NCBI GenBank assembly: GCA_023395675.1
Contig: JAEWYL010000055.1
Location: forward strand, 1-21,274
Source of the DNA: Chloroflexota bacterium
GTDB taxonomy: Bacteria > Chloroflexota > Anaerolineae > Anaerolineales > UBA4823
DNA: 21,274 nt
Direction: 5' to 3'
Part shown: in pieces, positions 5,967 through 13,756 of the stretch
Numbering within the stretch: the stretch's first letter is position 1
How the letters are laid out: each line of letters begins with the position of its first letter
The notes under the pieces: model-generated
Database searches by the model: none
What the model saw: the letters and a program-made list of their open reading frames with translations, nothing else
Told to the model about the DNA's origin: nothing
Translations under genes and position numbers: made by a program

Positions 5967-6917
5967 CTAACCGCCGAACAGAACTCCGTTCAAGGCGGAG
6001 CGCAGCAGCATCAGCAGCGCCGGGGTCATGAGCACGATGCAGATCGAGGGGAAGATCAGCAGCGCCATCGGGATCAGCATCTTGATCGGGGCTTTGTGCG
6101 CCTCTTCCTCAGCGATCTGGCGCCGTTTGATGCGCATCTGGTCGGCCTGGATCCGCAGCACCTTGGCCATGCTCACACCCAGTTGTTCGCTCTGGATAAC
6201 GGCTGCTACAAAACTGGTGAGCTCGTGCACACCCAGACGGTCGGCCATATCGCGCAGGGCGTCCCGGCGCAGCTTGCCGAGCTGGATCTCTCTGATAACC
6301 CGGGCGAAGCCTTCGGAAAGCTCGTTATCCCATTTCTCGCTCACCTTCTGCATGGCGCCATCGAAGCCCAGACCGGCTTCCACACAGATGGTCAGCAGGT
6401 CGAGGGCGTCGGGCATCTGGTGGCGCACATTTTTCTGCCGCCTCTGGATCTTACTGGTAAGCAACAGGTCGGGCACGTAAAAGGCAAGCAGGACAAAGAG
6501 GGAGGAGATCAGAATTTTCTGGGTCCAGCTCCAGCTCTGGGCGCCCAACGAGAACAGGAAGAGGAACAACCCCCCCACCACCAGGGCAAGGATAATCCGC
6601 GTGGCCCAGAACAGGGTGGGGTCCAGACCGCGCGGGTTGCCCGCCAGCTCGATGCGGTGGGCGGTCTTCTGCATCGCATTCTGCGGCGTGAACTTCACGG
6701 CCAGCTCGCCGAATTTGCGCGCCAGCGGGTAGATGATGCGTTCGGTGATCGGCTGGGAGAGCTCGATCTCTTCCAGCGAGGCAGCCTCGCCTCTGGAGGC
6801 GAATTCCGCAAGCCGAGATTGAAGAGGATCGCTCCCCTTGCTATCTCGCAGCCCGATCAAGACCAGGACCAGCGCCCCGCCGAGGATAATTACAGCCAGA
6901 ATGATGACTAAACCCAT
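5967..6917 (-). CDS. tadC: Tad pilus inner-membrane platform protein TadC
   Basis: This 316-residue protein belongs to the T2SSF/GspF family. It has an N-terminal membrane segment (2-22), a paired membrane region at about 108-152, the cytoplasmic T2SSF domain starting near RHQMPDALDLLTICVEAGLG, and C-terminal membrane segments (about 283-310). TadC and TadB form the membrane platform on which TadA drives Flp pilin polymerisation. GAGG lies eight bases before the ATG. It follows tadB by 35 bp and is the last gene of the operon. Confidence 0.92.
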   Translation of the reverse strand: MGLVIILAVIILGGALVLVLIGLRDSKGSDPLQSRLAEFASRGEAASLEEIELSQPITERIIYPLARKFGELAVKFTPQNAMQKTAHRIELAGNPRGLDPTLFWATRIILALVVGGLFLFLFSLGAQSWSWTQKILISSLFVLLAFYVPDLLLTSKIQRRQKNVRHQMPDALDLLTICVEAGLGFDGAMQKVSEKWDNELSEGFARVIREIQLGKLRRDALRDMADRLGVHELTSFVAAVIQSEQLGVSMAKVLRIQADQMRIKRRQIAEEEAHKAPIKMLIPMALLIFPSICIVLMTPALLMLLRSALNGVLFGG

Positions 6918-6952
6918 ATTTCAGTCCTCAGATATCGCTTTGCTCTGCCCGG

Positions 6953-7924
6953 CTAGATTTCGATATCCGCCAGGCGGGTCATGGCGTAATAACCCATCAT
7001 GATCATGATCAGACCGACAACCAGCAGCGGGATGCCGACCATGCGTGTTTCCGGATTAAAGAACTCCATCATATAGGGCCGGTTGAGCAGCCAGAGGATC
7101 AGGGAGAGAATGATCGGGATCATCGCCAAGAAACGGCCCGAGTACATCACCTGAGAAGTGAGCACCCGGATCTCGCCCTTGATGCGCACCCGTTCCCGGA
7201 TGGTGTAGGAGATGGTATCCAGGATCTCGGCCAGGTTGCCGCCGACCTCACGCTGCACGTTGACCGCCGCCACCACCAGGTCCAGATCGTCGCTCGGGAT
7301 GCGGCGTAAAATATTGTCCAGCGCTTTTTCCATCGGAAGGCCGATCTGCATCTCCTGCACCACCCGCCGGAACTCGTCGCTGATGGGGGGCGGCAGCTCC
7401 CGGCTGACAGCTTCCATGGCCTGCATGGTCGAGTAGCCCGCCCGCAGACCGTTCACCATCAGGTTGAGCATATCCGCCAGCTGATCATTGAAGTTATAGA
7501 GGCGCTGCACCTGCTTCCGGCGCACGTAATACCGGGGCAGCATGGTGCCGATAATCACGCCAATCAGCCCCGAAATGATCGAACGCCCGCCGACAAACCA
7601 GAGCACGATCCCGACCCCTGCTCCGGTAATCAGCATCAAGACCACGTACTCGGCGGCCCTGAGCTTGAGGTCCGCCCGCGCCAGCTCCCGGGCGATGCCG
7701 CCGCCCCAATCCGAGCGCTCCAGCGAGTTGTTGAGCCAGTCGCCGACCGGAGAGGATTTGCTCTTGCTCTCCTTCGCGGCCTGCTTCTCTTCCTCGACGT
7801 AGCGGCCCAGGCGCTCTTCGACCAGAGATTTTTCGCCGGTAACCGAGATCACAATCCCGATCGTCAGGAGCAGGAGCGCCAGCCCGCCGCCCCCGATCAG
7901 GATAATATTCAAAGGGAAACCCAT
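6953..7924 (-). CDS. tadB: Tad pilus inner-membrane platform protein TadB
   Basis: The 323-residue product starts with a membrane segment (MGFPLNIILIGGGG...), has a second membrane pair at about 90-130, then the T2SSF domain (FNDQLADMLNLMVNGLRAGYSTMQAMEAV...) and C-terminal membrane helices ending near the stop. It partners TadC in the pilus platform. ATG 7924 was chosen, 13 bp after the tadA stop, since upstream in-frame sequence is tadA coding sequence in another frame. The ribosome site is weak, which suggests translational coupling to tadA. Confidence 0.92.
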   Translation of the reverse strand: MGFPLNIILIGGGGLALLLLTIGIVISVTGEKSLVEERLGRYVEEEKQAAKESKSKSSPVGDWLNNSLERSDWGGGIARELARADLKLRAAEYVVLMLITGAGVGIVLWFVGGRSIISGLIGVIIGTMLPRYYVRRKQVQRLYNFNDQLADMLNLMVNGLRAGYSTMQAMEAVSRELPPPISDEFRRVVQEMQIGLPMEKALDNILRRIPSDDLDLVVAAVNVQREVGGNLAEILDTISYTIRERVRIKGEIRVLTSQVMYSGRFLAMIPIILSLILWLLNRPYMMEFFNPETRMVGIPLLVVGLIMIMMGYYAMTRLADIEI

Positions 7925-7937
7925 GAGCGCCACTGGT

Positions 7938-9350
7938 TTAATACCTCCGCCGGTCGCCGATGCCAAAGATGGAAGCAGGCAGGTGGATGCCGGCTGCCTC
8001 GATCTTATCCATGAATTTCGGGCGCAGCCCGGTCGGCCGCAGCCGTCCGACCACTTTTCCGTTCTCGTACCCGCTCTGCTCGTAGACAAACACGTCCGTC
8101 ATGGTGATCACGTCCCCTTCCATCCCGGTGACCTCGGTGACGTTGATCACTTTTCTGGTGCCGTCTCGCATGCGCTCCTGGTGCACCACCAGGTCAATGG
8201 CGGAGGCGATCTGCTCGCGGATAGCCCGCACCGGCAGCTCCATCCCGGCCATCATGGTCATGGTCTCGATACGGGCCAGGGAGTCGCGCGGGCTGTTCGA
8301 GTGGGCCGTGGTCATGGAGCCGTCGTGACCGGTATTCATGGCTTGAAGCATGTCGAGAGCGGCCTCATCACGGATCTCACCCACGATGATGCGGTCGGGG
8401 CGCATTCGCAGGGCGTTGATCACCAGCTGGCGAATATTCACCTCTCCCCGCCCCTCGATATTCGCCGGGCGTGATTCCAGCGTCACCACGTGTTCCTGGC
8501 GCAGCTGGAGCTCTGCCGCGTTTTCGATGGTGATGATGCGCTCATCGTTGGGGATGAACTGGGACATAATATTGAGCAGGGTGGTTTTACCGGAGCCCGT
8601 ACCGCCGGAGATGACGATGTTGAGCCGGGACTCTACGCAGGCCTTCAAAAACTGGAGCGCTTCCTGGCTGATCGAGCCGAACTCCACGAGCTGCTCGACG
8701 GTGAGCGGGGTCTTGAAGAATTTACGAATGGTGACCACCGGGCCGACAAGCGAGATGGGCGGGATCACGGCGTTAACACGCGAACCATCCGGCAGGCGGG
8801 CGTCCACATACGGGCTGGATTCGTCGATACGCCGGCCCATCGGGGCCACGATGCGGTCGATAATGCGCATGACGTGCTCGTCGCTCTCGAAGGTGAGCGG
8901 GGCGCGTTGGATCTTCCCGTTGCGCTCCACGTAGATATTCTTGGCCCCATTGACCATGACTTCGGTGATATTCTCATCTTCCAGCAAAGGCTGGAGCGGG
9001 CCGAAGCCGAGGATCTCCGCCACGATCTGCTCGAACAGGCGGTGCCGCTCGGGCCGGGAGAGAATAATGTTTTCCTCGGCCAGGACCTGTTCGAACAGAT
9101 CCTGAATAGTGGAGCGCACCTCGTTTACCTTGGTAATATCCATCGAAGGGTCCAGCTCGGTCAGCAGCCTGTTCTGGACCCGGGTCTTCAAGTCAATATA
9201 GGTATCTCGCTGCGGATTGACGCCGGGAGGAGCGACCCTGCGGGCCTGTAAATTGACCAGGCGAGAAGTCCCGTCCCCGTTCCCTGCCGGATTGGGGTTA
9301 GAGGGTGATTGTTGGTGATTTCCTTGTTCGATGCGCTTCAGTAATGACAT
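7938..9350 (-). CDS. tadA: Tad pilus assembly ATPase TadA/CpaF
   Basis: The 470-residue protein is a type II/IV secretion ATPase of the CpaF group. It has a long N-terminal region (1-110), then the N2-like domain with ITEVMVNGAKNIYVERNG (128-145). Walker A GGTGSGKTT is at 249-257, the Walker B region RPDRIIVGEIRDEAA at about 318-331, and the His box GHDGSMTTAHS follows at 341. It forms a cytoplasmic hexamer that powers Flp pilus extension and probably retraction. GGAG lies seven bases before ATG. It comes 95 bp after tadZ. Confidence 0.96.
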   Translation of the reverse strand: MSLLKRIEQGNHQQSPSNPNPAGNGDGTSRLVNLQARRVAPPGVNPQRDTYIDLKTRVQNRLLTELDPSMDITKVNEVRSTIQDLFEQVLAEENIILSRPERHRLFEQIVAEILGFGPLQPLLEDENITEVMVNGAKNIYVERNGKIQRAPLTFESDEHVMRIIDRIVAPMGRRIDESSPYVDARLPDGSRVNAVIPPISLVGPVVTIRKFFKTPLTVEQLVEFGSISQEALQFLKACVESRLNIVISGGTGSGKTTLLNIMSQFIPNDERIITIENAAELQLRQEHVVTLESRPANIEGRGEVNIRQLVINALRMRPDRIIVGEIRDEAALDMLQAMNTGHDGSMTTAHSNSPRDSLARIETMTMMAGMELPVRAIREQIASAIDLVVHQERMRDGTRKVINVTEVTGMEGDVITMTDVFVYEQSGYENGKVVGRLRPTGLRPKFMDKIEAAGIHLPASIFGIGDRRRY

Positions 9351-9445
9351 CCCTACACTCCAGTAATCGGCCTCAGCCCTCCGGACCCAACAATTGAAGG
9401 GAACTGCTGGTTAAGCCCATTCACAGGGACTTCAGCCGGAAATTA

Positions 9446-10705
9446 TCAGCGCTTCCCTGACCTGCGCAGCAGCCCGGTCGAGACCGGCTCCTCTTCCTGC
9501 CTCTCCTGCTCAGCCAGGCGCTGGCGGATGACGTCCGCCAGGGAGAGCACGGCTTTCGCGACCGGCGTGCTCCTGTTTCCCAGCATAAAAGGAATCCCCC
9601 GGTTGATGGAAGGGACAACCACGCGCTCATCCACCGGAACCACAGCTACGATATCGTGTTTGAAGTTCTCGCTGATTTTTTCCGGGGTAATGCCAATGCG
9701 CTTGTCAAAGCGGTTCATGACGAATAAGATCCGCCTGCGGTCGATCTTCAGCACTGCGGCCAGGTCCAGAAACAGGCGGGCGTTTTTAATGGCCGGGATA
9801 TCCTGAGTGGTGAGAAGCACAACCAGGTCGCTGGAATCCATGGCGGCAAGGACGGAGTCGGTCAGGATCGAGGAGGTATCCACCAGGACATAGGCATACT
9901 CGTTCCGCAGGTGGTCCAGAATCTTCGAAAACTGCTCCCCGGTCACGTTCTCCGCGTATTCGGGCCGCATCGGCGCCGCCAGCAGATCCACCCCCGAGGC
10001 GGTATGGTGGATCAGGACTTCGTTCAGGATTTCCGGGTCCAGCTCGTCCGCGCGGGGCGCAAGATCGGCGACGCTGTTCTTTCCCTGTTCGTTCAGAAAA
10101 ACAGCCACATCCCCGAACTGCAGATTGCCGTCCACAATCACCGCCCGGTTGTCCTCCGAATGGAGCGTCATCGCCAGGTTAATGGCCAGAGTGGTGGAGC
10201 CCGCCCCGCCTTTGGGGCTGTAAACGGTGATGATCTTGCCGGGTGCGCTGCTCTGCATGGGAAGACCGATCGGCCCGGTCCCGCCCTTCTGGCCGGGGAT
10301 TGGGGCCTTGGCCTTCTCGTCCATCGCCATCTGTCCTGCCCGGCGGATGGCGGAGGTGAGTTCATCTACGGTGGGCGGTTTGGTCAGGAAGTCCCGTGCG
10401 CCGGCAAGCATCGCCCGGCGCATATAGTTCGGGTCGCCCTGCACCGACAGGATCACAATCTGGGCGAACGGCACCGCGCGCCGGATCATCTCGGTGGCTG
10501 TGATGCCATCCAGATCCGGCATATTGATATCCATCAACACCACATCCGGTTTCAGCTCCTTTGAAACCTCGATACCCTCGCGGCCGGTTCGACCTACCCC
10601 GACCACTTCCATATCGTTCTCGAACTGGAGCAGCTTTCGGATGTTCTCGCGCGTCTCAGCGATATCATCTACGATTACCACCCGGATTTTGTCACCTGAA
10701 CCCAT
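9446..10705 (-). CDS. tadZ: TadZ/CpaE: receiver domain fused to ParA-like ATPase
   Basis: The 419-residue protein has an N-terminal response-regulator receiver domain (7-123) and, after a Pro/Gly linker, a MinD/ParA-like ATPase (157-405). Receiver residues are all present: Asp13/Asp14, phosphoacceptor Asp59 (VLMDINMP), Ser87 and Lys109 in FLTKPP. The ATPase has a deviant Walker A KGGAGSTT (165-172), in which the usual P-loop lysine is serine, as in atypical TadZ proteins. TadZ places the Tad machine at the cell pole in known systems. ATG 10705 has AGGAG seven bases upstream. The intact receiver suggests control by phosphorylation. Confidence 0.93.
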   Translation of the reverse strand: MGSGDKIRVVIVDDIAETRENIRKLLQFENDMEVVGVGRTGREGIEVSKELKPDVVLMDINMPDLDGITATEMIRRAVPFAQIVILSVQGDPNYMRRAMLAGARDFLTKPPTVDELTSAIRRAGQMAMDEKAKAPIPGQKGGTGPIGLPMQSSAPGKIITVYSPKGGAGSTTLAINLAMTLHSEDNRAVIVDGNLQFGDVAVFLNEQGKNSVADLAPRADELDPEILNEVLIHHTASGVDLLAAPMRPEYAENVTGEQFSKILDHLRNEYAYVLVDTSSILTDSVLAAMDSSDLVVLLTTQDIPAIKNARLFLDLAAVLKIDRRRILFVMNRFDKRIGITPEKISENFKHDIVAVVPVDERVVVPSINRGIPFMLGNRSTPVAKAVLSLADVIRQRLAEQERQEEEPVSTGLLRRSGKR

Positions 10706-10792
10706 CCACTCACTCCTGTAAACCGATCCGGCTTTCCGGACTGCGGGTGACCACCGAACGCAGCCCGGGAGAACCGGGGAAGCTGTCAATAA

Positions 10793-10875
10793 GAACCTAT
10801 CCAATGATTTTTTATGTTTTTGAGATGGGGGCTACGCCTCCCATCTCAAAAACAAAATACTTTTCGGATAGGTGT
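10793..10875. mobile_element. MITE-like nested palindrome between cpaB and tadZ
   Basis: Terminal inverted repeats GAACCTATCC (10793-10802) and GGATAGGTGT (10866-10875) agree at 8 of 10 positions. Inside them a perfect 14-bp stem, GTTTTTGAGATGGG (10816-10829) with its complement at 10840-10853, encloses a short loop. The unit is flanked by TAA on both sides (10790-10792 and 10876-10878), like a 3-bp target duplication. It is AT-rich against the GC-rich genes around it and holds no open frame. The T-tract lies in the left arm, which is the wrong side for a terminator. Confidence 0.5.
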
Positions 10876-10882
10876 TAAGGAA

Positions 10883-11980
10883 CTACGGTACCGGGGTCGG
10901 CTCTGGCGCCGGACCGTTGACCGGTTCCACCCCGTAGGGCAGTTTCACCGGTATAGCAATATTGTACTTTTCTAGTAAGAATTGCAGGGTTACGGATTCG
11001 GTGGCCACACGAGATTCATCACCGGCGGAGCGGAGCGCCAGGCTCATCTCGGCGCCCAGGTTGACCAGGTAGTTCAGGGTGATGGCGTCCTGCGGGGTAA
11101 CGATCAGGCTGATCGTCTCCGGGAGGGGCCTGACCTCGGCCTGCTCGCCATCCTGAGGCGGCGGGGCGCCTTCGGCCTGAACAGTCTCGGGGCCCTGGCC
11201 GTTTCCAGCCGCGGCCTCTTCACCCGCCTGGGTGAAATCGCCCACGTGCAGGACGATGGCGTCTTGCAGCAGGGCCTGGCTGACCATGCGCGGGCGCTGC
11301 TCTTCGGAGGGCACCGAGTAGATCGTCTCGCCGATTACCGGCAGGGCCTCCCCCTTGCCCACCACTGAAGTGCCTTCGCCGCCCTCGATGCGGACGGTCA
11401 GGTAATTGTTCCCCAGCTCCGGCGGGACACCGGGGGCGATCACCGTAGCGGCATTGTTCGGCAGAGCAGTCTGGAAGTCCGGGTCCAGGTCAATCATGTT
11501 CAGGGTGACCATGACGTTCACGTGATCGCCGGGCTGCAGGGCGTAGGAAACGCTCGCAAGCCGGTCAATCGGGACCGAGACCGCCACCATCCCCCTGGGG
11601 ATCGAGAGCGCGGCCAGAGACCCGGTAGTGGACAGCTCTTCAGTCGAGTCGGCCAGCATCCCATCCGTCAGCGGGATGCCCGCTTCGAGATCGAACTTGG
11701 CCATCTGGCCTTCCACCGCGTTGATATCCGAGTACATCCCCTGGATGAACAGGTCGCGCGGGATCGGCACCATTCCGAGCACGGAACCCTGGACCACACC
11801 GCCCCGGGGGATTTTCTGGGTAACAACGATAACATTGACGATATCCACCACCTGGGTGGGGGCCGGCGCCCCGGATGCCAGCTCTGCAGGCTTACCGTAG
11901 CGCTGCCAGAAGAGCACCAGGGCGGCTAAACCGAGTATGAGAATGAGGGCCAAATAGATAAAAATTCGACCACGACGCAT
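10883..11980 (-). CDS. cpaB: CpaB/RcpC-like Tad pilus protein with SAF domain
   Basis: The 365-residue protein has a single N-terminal membrane segment (5-25) and then an extracytoplasmic SAF-type domain starting VDIVNVIVVTQKIPRGGVV, followed by the RcpC/CpaB fold (IPRGMVAVSVPIDRLASVSYALQPGDHVNVMVTL). In known Tad systems CpaB/RcpC helps pilus assembly and is thought to bind the cell wall or stabilise the secretin. A Pro/Glu-rich linker (about 275-300) precedes the last domain and the C-terminus is Pro-rich. ATG 11980 has an ideal GGAGG five bases upstream. It is the first gene of the cpaB-tadZABC operon. Confidence 0.9.
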   Translation of the reverse strand: MRRGRIFIYLALILILGLAALVLFWQRYGKPAELASGAPAPTQVVDIVNVIVVTQKIPRGGVVQGSVLGMVPIPRDLFIQGMYSDINAVEGQMAKFDLEAGIPLTDGMLADSTEELSTTGSLAALSIPRGMVAVSVPIDRLASVSYALQPGDHVNVMVTLNMIDLDPDFQTALPNNAATVIAPGVPPELGNNYLTVRIEGGEGTSVVGKGEALPVIGETIYSVPSEEQRPRMVSQALLQDAIVLHVGDFTQAGEEAAAGNGQGPETVQAEGAPPPQDGEQAEVRPLPETISLIVTPQDAITLNYLVNLGAEMSLALRSAGDESRVATESVTLQFLLEKYNIAIPVKLPYGVEPVNGPAPEPTPVP

Positions 11981-12031
11981 GGATGCCTCCGAATCTTGAT
12001 TGGGTACAGCATTGTGCAATAATTTTTTTGT

Positions 12032-12059
12032 ATCATAAACCAGCTACAGGAAAAGTCAA
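12032..12059 (-). promoter_or_regulatory. Promoter of the cpaB-tadZABC operon
   Basis: TTGACT (12054-12059) and TATGAT (12032-12037) are 16 bp apart on the minus strand. Each box differs from the consensus at one position. The start point near 12025 gives a leader of about 45 bases. Confidence 0.65.
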
Positions 12060-12061
12060 GC

Positions 12062-12115
12062 ATACCCCGGTACCGGAGTACTACCCCCAAACAATATTGT
12101 AAAGGAATACCGGGG
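12062..12115. repeat. Palindrome-rich segment just upstream of the tad operon promoter
   Basis: CCCCGGT (12065-12071) pairs with ACCGGGG (12109-12115). Between and within them lie the palindromes CCGGTACCGG (12067-12076) and ACAATATTGT (12091-12100). Immediately upstream of the -35 box, these are plausible operator sites for a dimeric regulator, but no regulator can be assigned. Confidence 0.45.
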
Positions 12116-12137
12116 CACAAATAGGATGGACAAAATT

Positions 12138-12251
12138 GGGCCGCCGGCAACCAAAAACAACAAATTGAGATCCCTTTTTCTCGTACTTGGGTTTTGTGGT
12201 TGTGTGGATCGGCGGCCCGGAACAGGCTTCTCCGCCCCACACAACCACAAA
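12138..12251. repeat. Competing long hairpins between flp and cpaB
   Basis: Stem B pairs 12193-12207 (TTTGTGGTTGTGTGG) with 12237-12251 perfectly and continues through GGCGG (12211-12215) with CCGCC (12232-12236), with a 3-base bulge. Stem A pairs GGGCCGCCG (12138-12146) with CGGCGGCCC (12210-12218). The segment 12210-12218 is shared, so A and B are mutually exclusive. Each is followed by a short U-tract on one strand (AATTTTG on minus after A, ATTTTTC on plus after B). No coding frame of merit lies here. Confidence 0.55.
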
Positions 12252-12272
12252 CATTTTTCAAACAGGGGCGAT

Positions 12273-12308
12273 GAAAAAAACAAGGCCCTGTCAATAAAAC
12301 AGGGCCTT
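12273..12308 (-). terminator. Intrinsic terminator of flp
   Basis: Read on the minus strand, AAGGCCCTG and CAGGGCCTT (12300-12308 and 12282-12290) form a perfect 9-bp stem with a 9-base loop, followed by GTTTTTTTC (12273-12281). It starts 32 bp past the flp stop and separates the abundant pilin transcript from the rest of the tad locus. Confidence 0.88.
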
Positions 12309-12339
12309 ATGTCTTCTTGCTGATACGATGATTGATGGA

Positions 12340-12486
12340 TTACAGGTTAGAAATAATGTTGCTGAAGACGTTACCAATTGCCGGGCCCAGGATGACGAGA
12401 ACGACGATCACGACGATCGCGACCAAAACGAGAATCAGAGCATATTCGACAAGACCCTGGCCCTTTTCCTTCGGCTGGAACAACAT
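12340..12486 (-). CDS. flp: Flp-type pilin (48 residues)
   Basis: The short frame from ATG 12486 to TAA 12340 encodes 48 residues. It has a short basic leader (MLFQPKEKGQG), the prepilin processing site with GlyGly-like G followed by LVEYALILVLV, one hydrophobic helix rich in Val and Ile, and the end GPAIGNVFSNIISNL. This is a classic Flp/Fap pilin: cleaved after the glycine by a TadV-type peptidase and polymerised by TadABC. An ideal ribosome site GGAGG lies about eight bases upstream. It has its own strong promoter and terminator, as expected of the major structural subunit. No tadV is in the window. Confidence 0.93.
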   Translation of the reverse strand: MLFQPKEKGQGLVEYALILVLVAIVVIVVLVILGPAIGNVFSNIISNL

Positions 12487-12542
12487 GGCTTTCACCTCCT
12501 TCTGCTTCACAGGTTCTCAAAATGAGTTTCAAAGCTAGACCC

Positions 12543-12571
12543 ATTATAGAAAAACCTTGAATTTTTTGCAA
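12543..12571 (-). promoter_or_regulatory. flp promoter
   Basis: TTGCAA (12566-12571) and a perfect TATAAT (12543-12548) are separated by 17 bp on the minus strand, within an AT-rich patch. The start point near 12536 gives a leader of about 50 bases. The remaining gap 12572-12694 shows only a small GCGGCC/GGCCGC hairpin around 12668-12684. Confidence 0.72.
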
Positions 12572-12694
12572 TACCTTTTTTGTGAAAAATTCCTTGCATC
12601 CCTGTAAGCGCCCGGGGCCTGGTCTATTCCCCCTGCCCGGCAAATGGGTGTACCACCGGGGTTTGGCGGCCGCTGAAGGCCGCGCGCCCCCGTT

Positions 12695-13750
12695 TTAGAC
12701 GCCAGAATTGACGGTGGCAGGGATCTGAAAAGTCACCTCCGTACCCTGCCCGATCACACTGTGGATCTCCATCAAACCGCCCAGCATCTCGGCGCGGTCC
12801 TTGATCACCTTCAGCCCCATGTATTCAGGTTCCTGCAGATTGTCCAGGGCAAAGCCCTTGCCGTTATCCTCACAGGTTACCCGCAGGTTGGCCTCGCCCA
12901 TGTCGAGCTGCAGCGTGACCTGCGAGGCCTGGCCCTCCCTTACGGAATTGTTCAGCAGCTCCTGGATGGCGCGGAACACCATAACCTCCAGGTACGGCTC
13001 GAGGCGGCGCTCCATCCCGGTCACTACCAGGCGCAGGTCGGTTTCCGACTGGTCCTTAAGCACATCCACATAGCGCTTCAGGGTCGGGACCAACCCCAGA
13101 TCGTCCAGCATCATCGGGCGCAGATCGAAAATAAAATCCCGCACCTTCTGGAAGGTGGTGGTGGCCGATTGCTTTAGTTCTTCCAGCTCTTTGCGCGCCT
13201 TGCCCTTGTCAATATCAAACAGGCGCATGGCGATCTCGGTTTGCAGAATAAAGTTCGAGAGCGCCTGAGCAGGCCCATCGTGCATCTGCCGGGAAAGGCG
13301 CTGTCGTTCGGCCTCCTGCGCCTGCACCAGCATCTCTACCGATTGGACCACAGCCCCACTATGCATACGGATGCCGGTGGGCTGTCCCCCTTCCATAGCC
13401 TGCAGCACACGCTCCATGAGCTGGATGTATTTCTGCAGTCTTACCTGGTCGGCCTGGAGCTTCTCCAACTGGCCCCGCATCACGAACAGGCGCTGCTGCG
13501 CATCCAGAGCCGATTCGTAAGCCATGCGAATATCGCTCCTGGGCAGGCTGTCAATCTGGGCCTGTACGTGCTGCAAGTGGGCGTTGACGGATGCGCTCCG
13601 CTGGGCCAGCTTGTTCACCTCAACCTGGCTCTGCTCCAGCATCAGGCTGATCTCTTTCAGCTCACGCCGGGACTGCTCCAGTTCTTCGTCCACCTCCTGC
13701 TGGAATACTTCCCACTCGCTGGTTTCCTGTTCGGTCTGGGTCATGGTCAT
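12695..13750 (-). CDS. Soluble DegS-like sensor histidine kinase
   Basis: The 351-residue protein has no membrane segment. Residues 10-125 are Gln/Glu/Leu-rich coiled coil, like the DegS sensory region. The HisKA_3 dimerisation motif EAERQRLSRQMHDGPAQ places the phosphorylated His at 157. The ATPase domain shows QELLNNSVREG (N box), DNGKGF (G1) and GLKVIKDRAEMLGG (G2). It would autophosphorylate and pass phosphate to the response regulator encoded 6 bp upstream; its ribosome site GGAG overlaps that gene's stop. The position just before flp suggests, but does not prove, control of pilus genes. The input signal is unknown. Confidence 0.92.
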   Translation of the reverse strand: MTMTQTEQETSEWEVFQQEVDEELEQSRRELKEISLMLEQSQVEVNKLAQRSASVNAHLQHVQAQIDSLPRSDIRMAYESALDAQQRLFVMRGQLEKLQADQVRLQKYIQLMERVLQAMEGGQPTGIRMHSGAVVQSVEMLVQAQEAERQRLSRQMHDGPAQALSNFILQTEIAMRLFDIDKGKARKELEELKQSATTTFQKVRDFIFDLRPMMLDDLGLVPTLKRYVDVLKDQSETDLRLVVTGMERRLEPYLEVMVFRAIQELLNNSVREGQASQVTLQLDMGEANLRVTCEDNGKGFALDNLQEPEYMGLKVIKDRAEMLGGLMEIHSVIGQGTEVTFQIPATVNSGV

Positions 13751-13756
13751 GAATAA

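Noticed and set aside
8490..9251. 253-residue plus-strand frame
   Set aside because: Antisense to tadA, which has intact Walker motifs; no independent support.
10784..10789. TTGACA on the minus strand upstream of tadZ as an internal promoter
   Set aside because: No acceptable -10 box lies 16-18 bp downstream (the sequence there is GGGCTG-like), so a tadZ promoter is not supported.
12126..12323. Short plus-strand frame between flp and cpaB
   Set aside because: It runs through the hairpins and the flp terminator, has no convincing ribosome site, and its residues follow the inverted repeats.
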